From Myxococcales bacterium (lineage in GTDB: Bacteria; Myxococcota_A; Polyangia; Palsa-1104), in contig JAHFDU010000112.1 of the NCBI GenBank assembly GCA_023248835.1, forward strand, positions 1 through 10,795: DNA of 10,795 nucleotides, written 5' to 3'. Position numbers and translations under genes: made by a program. Position 1 is the first letter of the stretch. Every line of letters starts with the position of its first letter. Under the pieces are notes generated by a model. That model worked only from the letters and a program-made list of their open reading frames with translations. It searched no databases and was not told the origin of the DNA. Of the stretch, positions 1 through 6,483 are shown piece after piece.

Positions 1-1
1 C

Positions 2-2017
2 AAGGTGGTACCAGCGTCGCCGCCGGTGATCGCTCCGGTTTCCGCACCAGCCCCCAATCCCGGCGCTGCCAGCCACGAGACCACACAAACCAGCACGCGC
101 TGGGAAAACGAGCAGGACACCGAGAGCGACATCAACGATCGATTCGCGTCACCGACTTATGGCGGTGGCATCGGCCTTTTTCGCACCATGACCGCCGACG
201 CCGGAGGCACCGGCTACTTGCGCCTAGCGCTTCATTTTGGCGGTTTCCGCCAAGATTCGTTTTTGATCAAGGGAGACAGCAACTCCTTTTTTGCCGGCCG
301 CCTGACGCTCGGCTACACCCCGTGGAAATACATCGACCTTTATTTGTCGCTGTTCAACACCTCCAACAAGAACATTCGTGTCGACACCGGGAAGTCCGAT
401 CCGGAAGTCATCTTGGCCCTCGGCGACGTCGGGTTTGGCGTCAAGGGCCACTACAAAGTCATTCCCTCGCTTGATTTGGGCCTCCACCTCGGAGTGAAAT
501 TCTTGAACTCGGTCAGCGGCATCAGCGTCGACGCCGGCTCGACCAATTTCGCGGTTGACGCGATCGCGACGTTCGACCTGCGTCCGCTCGCCAAGAACGT
601 GCCGCTGCGGTTTCACCTCAACCTCGGTTTTCTCTACGACGGGTCGCTCTCGCTCCTTCCTGCCAACCAGTGTTCGAACTCGGTGTCGAATGATGTTTGC
701 ATTCATTCACGCGTCGTCGAGACTTTTGCCTATGGCATCAGCTCCTCAAGGATGCGTTTTTCGCTCGCCGTCGACGCGCCGATCGTCACCCATCGAGTGG
801 GCTTGCAGCCTTTCCTCGAGTATCACCTCGACGGTTTTGTCGGTGACGGCGACACCGCCATCGTCAAAGCGTTGAAGCTTGATAGGAGCGTGCCACCCGA
901 CCAGCTGTCGAGCACGGTGGCGCAGCTGCTCACCCTCGGCTTTCGGCTGCGGCCGGTGGCCGGCCTGTTTGCCGACATCGCCGTCGACATCGGGCTGTCG
1001 AGCAACGGCTTCCGTTATGGTGGCCCGGTGATTCCATGGGCGATCTACAGCGGCGTCGGCTTTGCTTTCGATCCGAGCCCGATCCAGCGGAAGACCAAGA
1101 TCGTCGACACCACAGTGACGCGTGAACTGTCGGTGGGCAAACCTTCGGGCCGGGTGCGCGGCACCGTGCGCGATGGCAAGACCAGGCAGCCGATTGCAGG
1201 CGCCATGGTCAAATACGTGGGCGTCCGAGTCAATTCACAGATCACCGGCGAGGACGGCACCTTCCTTTCTTATGACATGTCGGCCGGCCCGGTGGTGCTC
1301 GACGTTTCTGCCGAGCACTATGCCGCTGCCCGGGTAAGTTCAAGCATCAATCTCAACACCGAGACCACCGTCGAGGCGCTACTCGAACCCAACTCGTGGG
1401 GCGATGTCCGCGGTCATGTCACCGACGGACACGAACCGATCTCAGCCTCAGTACGACTCGAAAATCTCAAGACCGGATCGATTCTCGACGCTGAAATCGC
1501 GCCGCTCGGTGCTTACAGTGCCAAGCTGCCACCGGGTGAATACCGCATCACCGCGGAAGCACAGGGATTTGGCGCCAAGATGAAAACGCTGACGGTGACC
1601 ATCGGCAAAGCAGAAATCGTTGACTTCCTGCTGCGCAAGCGCGGCGCTGCTTCCAAGGCATCGCTCGGCAAGAGCGAAATTTCGCTCAAAGGATCGATCT
1701 CGTTCAAGAGCAAGAGCAACGAGCTAACCTCGTCGAGCGCCACGTTGCTCGACGACGTCGCCGATCTGATGCAACAAAACGCGCAGGTCAAGAAGCTGCG
1801 CGTCGAGAGTCACACCGACAACAAAGGCAGCGCCGACGAAAACATGGTGCAATCGCGCACCCGCGCTCAGGTGGTGGTTGATTATCTGGTCAAACAGGGC
1901 GTCGACGCCGCTCGCCTCGACGCCGAAGGCTTCGGCGGCACCAAACCGCTGGTACCCAACCTAACCTCTCAAGCCCGCTCAAAAAATCGCAGAATCGTAC
2001 TTAGGGTAGAACAGTAA
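2..2017 (+). CDS. OmpA-family outer-membrane protein with two carboxypeptidase-regulatory-like domains (5'-truncated)
   Basis: Likely outer-membrane barrel anchored to peptidoglycan. The frame is open to the window edge and begins in a Pro/Ala-rich linker, so the signal peptide and true start probably lie upstream; the GTG at 5 is only the first start codon visible. Numbering from that GTG: residues about 50-355 alternate hydrophobic and polar like beta-barrel strands and hold a likely loop disulfide pair (C223, C232). Residues about 375-460 and 463-545 are two carboxypeptidase-regulatory-like sandwiches (GRVRGTVRDGKTRQPIAGA and GDVRGHVTDGHEPISASV). Residues about 556-670 form an OmpA-like domain with HTDNKG, SRTRAQ and NRR motifs. 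D605 and R620 are 15 residues apart, as are the peptidoglycan-binding D271 and R286 of Acinetobacter OmpA. The domain calls are secure; the barrel and the role are inferred. The gene ends in TAA 123 nt before the next gene. Confidence 0.9.
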   Translation, partial: KVVPASPPVIAPVSAPAPNPGAASHETTQTSTRWENEQDTESDINDRFASPTYGGGIGLFRTMTADAGGTGYLRLALHFGGFRQDSFLIKGDSNSFFAGRLTLGYTPWKYIDLYLSLFNTSNKNIRVDTGKSDPEVILALGDVGFGVKGHYKVIPSLDLGLHLGVKFLNSVSGISVDAGSTNFAVDAIATFDLRPLAKNVPLRFHLNLGFLYDGSLSLLPANQCSNSVSNDVCIHSRVVETFAYGISSSRMRFSLAVDAPIVTHRVGLQPFLEYHLDGFVGDGDTAIVKALKLDRSVPPDQLSSTVAQLLTLGFRLRPVAGLFADIAVDIGLSSNGFRYGGPVIPWAIYSGVGFAFDPSPIQRKTKIVDTTVTRELSVGKPSGRVRGTVRDGKTRQPIAGAMVKYVGVRVNSQITGEDGTFLSYDMSAGPVVLDVSAEHYAAARVSSSINLNTETTVEALLEPNSWGDVRGHVTDGHEPISASVRLENLKTGSILDAEIAPLGAYSAKLPPGEYRITAEAQGFGAKMKTLTVTIGKAEIVDFLLRKRGAASKASLGKSEISLKGSISFKSKSNELTSSSATLLDDVADLMQQNAQVKKLRVESHTDNKGSADENMVQSRTRAQVVVDYLVKQGVDAARLDAEGFGGTKPLVPNLTSQARSKNRRIVLRVEQ

Positions 2018-2028
2018 CTATCTGCCTG

Positions 2029-2087
2029 GGACAGTCCTGCGTCCGCGCAGGTCTGTCCGCTTCGTTCCCATCAGACAGTCCTGCGTC
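2029..2087 (+). repeat. A-A'-A repeat: 13-bp inverted repeat plus a 14-nt direct repeat
   Basis: The 14-mer GACAGTCCTGCGTC occurs at 2030-2043 and exactly again at 2074-2087. Between them, 2046-2058 (CGCAGGTCTGTCC) is complementary to 2029-2041 with a single T-T mismatch and a 4-nt loop, giving a strong hairpin. The second direct copy can also pair with this middle arm, with a 15-nt loop, so the two hairpins are mutually exclusive. No U-tract follows either one, so this is not a classic intrinsic terminator. It sits 12 nt after the OmpA-like gene's stop and ends 53 nt before the next start. It could be a 3' end or processing element, an attenuator, or a REP-like dispersed palindrome. The pairing is seen in the sequence; the function is open. 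Confidence 0.65.
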
Positions 2088-2140
2088 AGAGTTCATCGCG
2101 ATTGACTCGCTTACCGCTTCGGAGTACGAGGGATTAGGCC

Positions 2141-3103
2141 ATGCTGTCTTGGTTGGTTTTGAACGCGACGCTGGTGGGCGCGACCGAAGTGCGGTCCGAC
2201 ACGGACTGCCCAAGCGCAGACGATGTCGCTGCCGAGCTGGTTGGCCTGTCGTCGGGAGACAGCGCTCCTGGCAGGTTGGAGATTCATGGCCCGTCTCCGC
2301 TCAAGGTCGAGTGGTGGTCGGGCGGCGTCAAGGTTGCCGAGCGCCAACTATCCCGCGGCAGCTCCTGCCATGCGCACGCCCAAACCATCGCGGTGATCAT
2401 GACCACCTGGCAGGCCAAGTTTCGCTCTTCCGCGACGCTCGAAGCGGATGAATTGTTGCTGCCGGCGGTCGAGACCTCCGCCGTCGGACCGGCAGTGAGC
2501 CAAGCAACCGCAACGGCGTCGCCAAGACGAGAGAGCGTAAGGTTTGACATTGCCGCAGCGCTGGTCGGCGCGCTCAGCGGAATCGACTTTTCACCAGGCG
2601 CGCGCATCGACGCCACGCTTGCTCCGCCCCATCTGCCCGTGGCTGCACGAATTACCCTTGCCGTCACCGGACCGCGCACGCTTTTTTTCGCCGGTGGCAG
2701 TTCCGATTGGATACGCGCTTTTATGGCCGTCGGGCCGGCATACCAAGTGGCCGCGCCGCATTCTCGCTTTGATTTTCATCTCGAGGGGCTGCTGGCGGTG
2801 CTGAGCGTCAGCGGCCAGGGATTCGTCGCCTCGACCGGCCGAGCCTACAATTTTGACCCTGGCATCGGCGGCGGCGTGCGCGCCCTGATGCCGGTCGGCA
2901 AGTGGGGGCCATTCCTCGATCTTTCGGTGGTGGGCTGGCCTCGGCGGCAAGCCCTGGTCGTGCTCGGCAGTGCGGCGACGACCCATGTTCCGCAGTTTGA
3001 TCTGCTTTTCTCTATCGGCATCGCCGCTGGCGATTTTGGGCGCCCCGCGCAGCCAAGCGCCGGTGATCCGCAAGGTCCACCCGTAAAAGGTCAGAAACCA
3101 TGA
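2141..3103 (+). CDS. Secreted hypothetical protein, probable outer-membrane barrel
   Basis: A 320-residue protein of unknown function. The start is fixed: TAG at 2135-2137 closes the frame upstream, and GAGGGA at 2128-2133 is a good ribosome binding site for the ATG. The first ~14 residues are hydrophobic and end in VGA, so they may be a signal peptide, though one lacking the usual basic N-terminus. Residues about 20-90 form a small domain with C23 (in DTDCPSADDVAAEL) and C76 (in SSCHAHAQTIAVIMTTW), plausibly disulfide-bonded. I recall this Cys-Pro-Ser/Thr-Ala-Asp pattern from unannotated secreted proteins of myxobacteria, often near sigma genes. An Ala/Thr/Ser linker (about 105-125) leads to a C-terminal part (about 128-305) with short alternating strands and many Gly and aromatics, suggesting a barrel. 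The stop overlaps the sigma gene's start (ATGA), implying translational coupling. Confidence 0.8.
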   Translation: MLSWLVLNATLVGATEVRSDTDCPSADDVAAELVGLSSGDSAPGRLEIHGPSPLKVEWWSGGVKVAERQLSRGSSCHAHAQTIAVIMTTWQAKFRSSATLEADELLLPAVETSAVGPAVSQATATASPRRESVRFDIAAALVGALSGIDFSPGARIDATLAPPHLPVAARITLAVTGPRTLFFAGGSSDWIRAFMAVGPAYQVAAPHSRFDFHLEGLLAVLSVSGQGFVASTGRAYNFDPGIGGGVRALMPVGKWGPFLDLSVVGWPRRQALVVLGSAATTHVPQFDLLFSIGIAAGDFGRPAQPSAGDPQGPPVKGQKP

Positions 3104-3714
3104 AAGGTTTCGCCTCCAAGGCACACTTATCTCTTATCCAACCGATAATTCCCCACCTGGTGTCGCAGAAAACCGAAGCGCCCTGCCCTCCGGTGGCGCT
3201 AGAAGTCGGGGCGCTCTACCGCGCCTATGGAACACGCGTCGCGCGCTGGGTCGGTCGGCTCGCCCCCGAACTCGACCGCGAAGAGCTGGTGCAGGAGATT
3301 TTTCTTTGCGCGCACCAACGGCTGCCCAGCTTTCGCGGCGAAGCCCGAGTCAGCACCTGGCTGTATGGCATCACCCAAAACCTGGTACGCAATCGGCGCC
3401 GCAAAGAATGGGTGCGACAATTGTGGAGCCGGGTGTCAGCGACAACAGCGCCGCGGCTATCGACCTCACCGCTAGAAGAGCTCGAGCGGCGCGAAGCGGC
3501 GCGGAATTTGTACCGCGCCCTCGACAAATTACCCGAAAAAGATCGCAATACTTTCATTCTGTTTGAGATCGAAGGGCTCCCCGGTGTCGAGGTCGCTGAG
3601 CTCACTGGGCAATCGGTGGCAGCGGTGCGGGTGCGACTGAGTCGAGCCCGGGCGCGCGTCGGTGGAGAACTAGAACGACTTGTGGCAAAGGAGATGCGTG
3701 GAAACGACCTCTAA
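3100..3714 (+). CDS. ECF-family RNA polymerase sigma factor
   Basis: A 204-residue alternative sigma factor of the two-domain ECF type; it would direct RNA polymerase to a specific regulon. Region 2 spans residues about 38-108: LYRAYGTRVARWV, then the region 2.2-like DREELVQEIFLCAHQ and the basic, aromatic stretch FRGEARVSTWLYGITQNLV followed by RNRRRK. Region 4 spans about 137-187, with LDKLPEKDRNTFILFEIEGL and a helix-turn-helix around EVAELTGQSVAAVRVRLSRA. There is no C-terminal extension, and the length is usual for the family. The ATG at 3100 overlaps the preceding TGA, with a weak AAAAGG at 3085-3090, so expression is probably coupled to the upstream secreted protein. The next gene begins inside this one. 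A FecR-like partner directly downstream is typical for ECF sigmas controlled from the envelope. The regulon and ECF subgroup cannot be read from the window. Confidence 0.93.
   Translation: MKGFASKAHLSLIQPIIPHLVSQKTEAPCPPVALEVGALYRAYGTRVARWVGRLAPELDREELVQEIFLCAHQRLPSFRGEARVSTWLYGITQNLVRNRRRKEWVRQLWSRVSATTAPRLSTSPLEELERREAARNLYRALDKLPEKDRNTFILFEIEGLPGVEVAELTGQSVAAVRVRLSRARARVGGELERLVAKEMRGNDL
3687..3700 (+). promoter_or_regulatory. Ribosome binding site and GTG start of the FecR-like gene
   Basis: AAAGGAG at 3687-3693 lies 4 nt before the GTG at 3698, inside the end of the sigma-factor gene. It supports GTG 3698 rather than the in-frame TTG at 3680, which lies upstream of this site. The ATG at 3694 is in another frame. 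Confidence 0.7.
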
Positions 3715-4822
3715 CGGCTTGCCGGACGGCCTGCCGAACCGCCTGATCGACACGCCGGCGGAGTTGCTCGGCGCTCGTGATCAACTGCTCAAGCGGTCGC
3801 TTTTGCGCCTGCCCGAACCGGCCGAACTGCCAAGCGCAACGCTCGCCCGCATCGAACGCGCGCTACTGCAACCGCCGGTGCGACGAATCTACTGGCCGAC
3901 GCTGGCGCTCGGCCTCGGTGCGGTAGCGATGGCTGCTTTGCTCCTCGCCAGGCCTCACCGAGCGGCGGTCCTTCGGGCAGTCCCAGCGCCAACTCCGGCC
4001 GCAGCAACCACGGCGATGCGGACGCTTTCCGAGGGACGCATGTGGGTCGAGACCGACCGTTTGGCCATTTCGATCGCCCTCCCAGATGGCATCGTACAGG
4101 TACATCCTCACGCACGAGTGGAACTTACGGTTCGCGATTTTCATACCCAGATCGCTTGCTACTCTGGCAGCGCCGAGGTGGTGTGGAGCTCGTCGATGCA
4201 GCCGCTAGAAATCGGCGAAGGCACCGTGCTTGAGGATCACAAATTGCGGGTACTCTCCGACGCCGAAAGAGCCAACCTAGCGCGCCCAGCGTCGAGCGTT
4301 GTAGAACAACGAGAAACTACCGTGCGCGCTACCCCACGACCCTATGCAAAAAAAGAGCCTTCGGCCGAAGCCGAACTGTTGTTGCCTGCGTTGCGCGCGC
4401 TCAATAGCGGCGACGGAAAGGCAGCGCTGGTCGCACTCGACCGCTATGACCAACACTTCGTCGCCGGTGAACTTGCAACGGAAGCAAAAGCAACGCGGGT
4501 GCGAGCGGAACTGATTTTAGGAAACCACTCGGCGGCACTGGCCGAGCTCGATCGAATGGATCTTTCAGGGGCCAGCGAACTACAGATCTTGCGCGGCGAA
4601 TTGCGCGCCGAGAGCGGTCGTTGCACACGCGCGCTCGAAGACTTTGCCCACGCCGGTGGTAAAACATCCGAGGGACCGTTGGCAGAGCGCGCGCTGTACG
4701 ATCGCGCCGCCTGCGAGTCGAAACTCGACTCGAGTGCCGCGCGCGCAACGTTTGAGGATTACTTGCGTCGCTTTCCGCACGGCGCTTACGTCGCCAAAGT
4801 GCGTCACGCCCTCGGGCAGTAA
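3698..4822 (+). CDS. FecR-like single-pass membrane protein with periplasmic TPR domain (probable sigma regulator)
   Basis: Probable regulator of the ECF sigma encoded just upstream, 374 residues from GTG 3698. Residues 1-62 are a charged, probably cytoplasmic segment with no zinc-binding anti-sigma (HxxxCxxC) motif. Residues about 64-86 are one membrane helix (WPTLALGLGAVAMAALLLA). A Pro/Ala/Thr linker follows. Residues about 108-181 resemble the periplasmic FecR domain (LSEGRMWVETDRLAISIALP, GIVQVHPHARVELTV, PLEIGEGTVLED). Residues about 223-374 are TPR-like helical pairs, with ALVALDRYDQHF early and ARATFEDYLRRFPHGAY at the end, similar to the TPR tails of many myxobacterial FecR proteins. 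C309 and C339 lie in this tail and could form a disulfide. The gene overlaps the sigma gene by 17 nt. The membrane, FecR-like and TPR assignments are fairly sure; anti-sigma activity is inferred from position. Confidence 0.82.
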   Translation: METTSNGLPDGLPNRLIDTPAELLGARDQLLKRSLLRLPEPAELPSATLARIERALLQPPVRRIYWPTLALGLGAVAMAALLLARPHRAAVLRAVPAPTPAAATTAMRTLSEGRMWVETDRLAISIALPDGIVQVHPHARVELTVRDFHTQIACYSGSAEVVWSSSMQPLEIGEGTVLEDHKLRVLSDAERANLARPASSVVEQRETTVRATPRPYAKKEPSAEAELLLPALRALNSGDGKAALVALDRYDQHFVAGELATEAKATRVRAELILGNHSAALAELDRMDLSGASELQILRGELRAESGRCTRALEDFAHAGGKTSEGPLAERALYDRAACESKLDSSAARATFEDYLRRFPHGAYVAKVRHALGQ

Positions 4823-4834
4823 GACATTATTCAC

Positions 4835-6322
4835 TTGCCAATCTCGTCCGACATCGACGCGCTGGTGAGTGCCGGTAAACTCGGCGAGGCGGCGCGGGCA
4901 CTCGAGAAAGTGGGAGAACTTTCCCGCGCGCAGACGCTTTACGAGAAGGTGTGGGATTACGCCAGCGCCGCGCGGGTGGCGCGAGCGCAAAATGATCTAC
5001 CGAGTTTGATCGGTTTTCTCGTCGAGCTCGGCGATCTGGAAGCGGCACGGCAGACTTGCGCAGATGTTAGGAAGAAAAGCGATCCTGCGCTACAAGCGCG
5101 GGCGGCACAGATATGCGAACGAGTCGGGCTTTGGCTCGACGGGGCCATGCTCGCCGAAAATCTCGGGCAGCTAGAACGCGCCATCGAGCTCTATCGCAAG
5201 GCGCCGGCTCTGCTCGAAGTCGCGCGACTGCAGCTGATTGTCGGAAAGCTCCGCGACGCTGGCCAGACCTATGAAAGCCTGCTCACGCATTCTGGCAGCG
5301 ACGCTGCGGCGGCCCATATCGGACTCGCCGATGTTTTGCGCACTTTTGGTCGTCAGGGTGACGCTGTGGTGCATTTGCAAAGAGCGATTGCACTCGGCGA
5401 TGCAAAAACGACAACGACTGCGACCTCGCAGCTGGTGATCGAGCTCGACGCGCTCGGGTACCGACAAGCAGCGGCGATCGCTTTTGATCGTCTATCGGAA
5501 GAAGCAACGCTCGACACCTTTCTGCGTCGACCGCGGCCGAGCTCGACTCGCATCGCCGGGCGCTACTCGATCGAGCGACTGCTCGGGTCGGGCAGCATGG
5601 GACGCGTCTATCTCGCACACGACGATCTTTCCGCTCGTCGGGTCGCGTTAAAGGAGGCGCATCGCCCGAAGGAGGGAGCGACGATCCCCCATTATGAACG
5701 TTTCGTACGCGAAGCCGGCATCATGGCGGCGCTTGCCCACCCAAATGTTGTCGCGCGGATCGAATTTCATCAGCAGCTCGGTCTGCTGGCGCTCGAATAC
5801 ATGGAGGGCGGCACGCTGCGCGATCGCCTGGCCAAGCCGCTCGGGCCAGAATGGGTCGCGCGCATGGCTCGCGAGATTCTCAGCGGGCTTGAAGCCGCGC
5901 ACAGTCAAGGAGTGATTCACCGCGACGTCAAGCCGCCCAATATTTTTTTTACCGACACCGACGTCGCAAAGCTAGGCGATTTCGGCGTCGCGCATTTGCA
6001 AGATCTTGGAGCCACCCAGACCGCGGGATTCATCGGCACGCTGGCCTATCTCTCACCCGAGCAGATCTCCGGAGCCACTATCACCGTCGCGGCCGATTTC
6101 TATTCGCTCGGCGCCACCCTGTTTGAAGCACTCACCGGTCGACTGCCCTTCTTGGGCCCCGACTTTGTCGCCCAGCACCTCGGCGAAGTTGCGCCCTCGC
6201 CGTCGTCGATCATTCCATCTTTGAAAAAATGGGATGTACCCATTGCCCGCGCCCTACAAAAAGATCCGCAAAAACGTTTTTCCTCGGCAAGCGAATTCTT
6301 GCAAGCGCTGCCAACCTCATAG
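4835..6322 (+). CDS. Cytoplasmic Ser/Thr protein kinase with N-terminal helical-repeat domain
   Basis: A 495-residue Hanks-type kinase. Residues 1 to about 235 are TPR-like helical repeats (LVSAGKLGEAARALEKVGEL, LAENLGQLERAIELYRKAPA, GRQGDAVVHLQRAIALGDA), a likely protein-binding module. The kinase domain runs from about 240 to 492: P-loop GSGSMG (about 251-256), VALK with K273, HRDVKPPN with D364, DFG with D382, GTLAYLSPEQ, DFYSLGATLFEALTGRLPF, and a conserved Arg in DPQKRF. All key residues are present, so it should be active and of the RD type. There is no signal peptide or membrane segment, so it is probably cytosolic. Repeats first and kinase last is the reverse of the commoner bacterial order. 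The start is uncertain: the frame closes at TAA 4820-4822, the first usual start is TTG 4835, GTG 4865 is next, and neither has a clear Shine-Dalgarno. Coupling to the FecR-like gene 12 nt upstream is likely. Confidence 0.92.
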   Translation: MPISSDIDALVSAGKLGEAARALEKVGELSRAQTLYEKVWDYASAARVARAQNDLPSLIGFLVELGDLEAARQTCADVRKKSDPALQARAAQICERVGLWLDGAMLAENLGQLERAIELYRKAPALLEVARLQLIVGKLRDAGQTYESLLTHSGSDAAAAHIGLADVLRTFGRQGDAVVHLQRAIALGDAKTTTTATSQLVIELDALGYRQAAAIAFDRLSEEATLDTFLRRPRPSSTRIAGRYSIERLLGSGSMGRVYLAHDDLSARRVALKEAHRPKEGATIPHYERFVREAGIMAALAHPNVVARIEFHQQLGLLALEYMEGGTLRDRLAKPLGPEWVARMAREILSGLEAAHSQGVIHRDVKPPNIFFTDTDVAKLGDFGVAHLQDLGATQTAGFIGTLAYLSPEQISGATITVAADFYSLGATLFEALTGRLPFLGPDFVAQHLGEVAPSPSSIIPSLKKWDVPIARALQKDPQKRFSSASEFLQALPTS

Positions 6323-6483
6323 CGCCAACGCCAGTCGCCGACCGACTGCCACCCTCGATCCAGTAGATCGGCGACCTCGAGCGTTGGCGCTGACCAAAGC
6401 TGACTGGTGTCGCTGGTGACCGCTGCCGCAATCAAGAAACCAAGCACGGCCGCTCCAAGAAAACACAAGAGAGCGAGATACAT
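6100..6483 (-). CDS. Possible small membrane protein or gene remnant (doubtful)
   Basis: A candidate 127-residue reading frame on the opposite strand, convergent with the kinase. From the ATG at 6483 it begins MYLALLCFLGAAVLGFLIAA, a good membrane helix or signal anchor, then continues with a normal-looking stretch (SQLWSAPTLEVADLLDRGW, GDWRWRYEVG) to about residue 55. This lies outside the kinase gene and is not explained as its shadow. The last ~70 residues overlap the kinase 3' end, contain many Cys, Arg, Gly and Lys, and read like antisense noise. There is no clear ribosome binding site. Either it is a real short gene that happens to run on into the kinase, the remains of a longer one, or chance. 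I do not recognise a family. An 11-bp inverted repeat lies within it. Confidence 0.25.
   Translation of the reverse strand: MYLALLCFLGAAVLGFLIAAAVTSDTSQLWSAPTLEVADLLDRGWQSVGDWRWRYEVGSACKNSLAEEKRFCGSFCRARAMGTSHFFKDGMIDDGEGATSPRCWATKSGPKKGSRPVSASNRVAPSE
6321..6391. repeat. Two-part inverted repeat at the kinase stop codon
   Basis: AGCGCCAACGC at 6321-6331 is perfectly complementary to GCGTTGGCGCT at 6381-6391. Inside it, GTCGCCGA at 6334-6341 pairs perfectly with TCGGCGAC at 6368-6375. The bulges are 2 and 5 nt and the central loop is 26 nt. A smaller stem (CGATC 6356-6360 / GATCG 6366-6370) competes with the inner one. The left arm begins within the kinase TAG stop codon. No T-run follows on either strand, so a classic intrinsic terminator is not supported. 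It may still mark the 3' end of the operon or protect the transcript. Confidence 0.55.

Noticed and set aside
2029..2058. Intrinsic terminator after the OmpA-like gene
   Set aside because: The hairpin is strong but is followed by GCTTCGTTCCC rather than a run of T; kept only as a repeat or structure.
2102..2130. Sigma-70-like promoter TTGACT - 17 nt - TACGAG before the secreted-protein gene
   Set aside because: The -10 matches only 3 of 6 bases, and transcription would begin inside or after the ribosome binding site, leaving almost no leader.
3680..3697. TTG 3680 as start of the FecR-like protein
   Set aside because: The ribosome binding site AAAGGAG lies downstream of it at 3687-3693 and fits GTG 3698.
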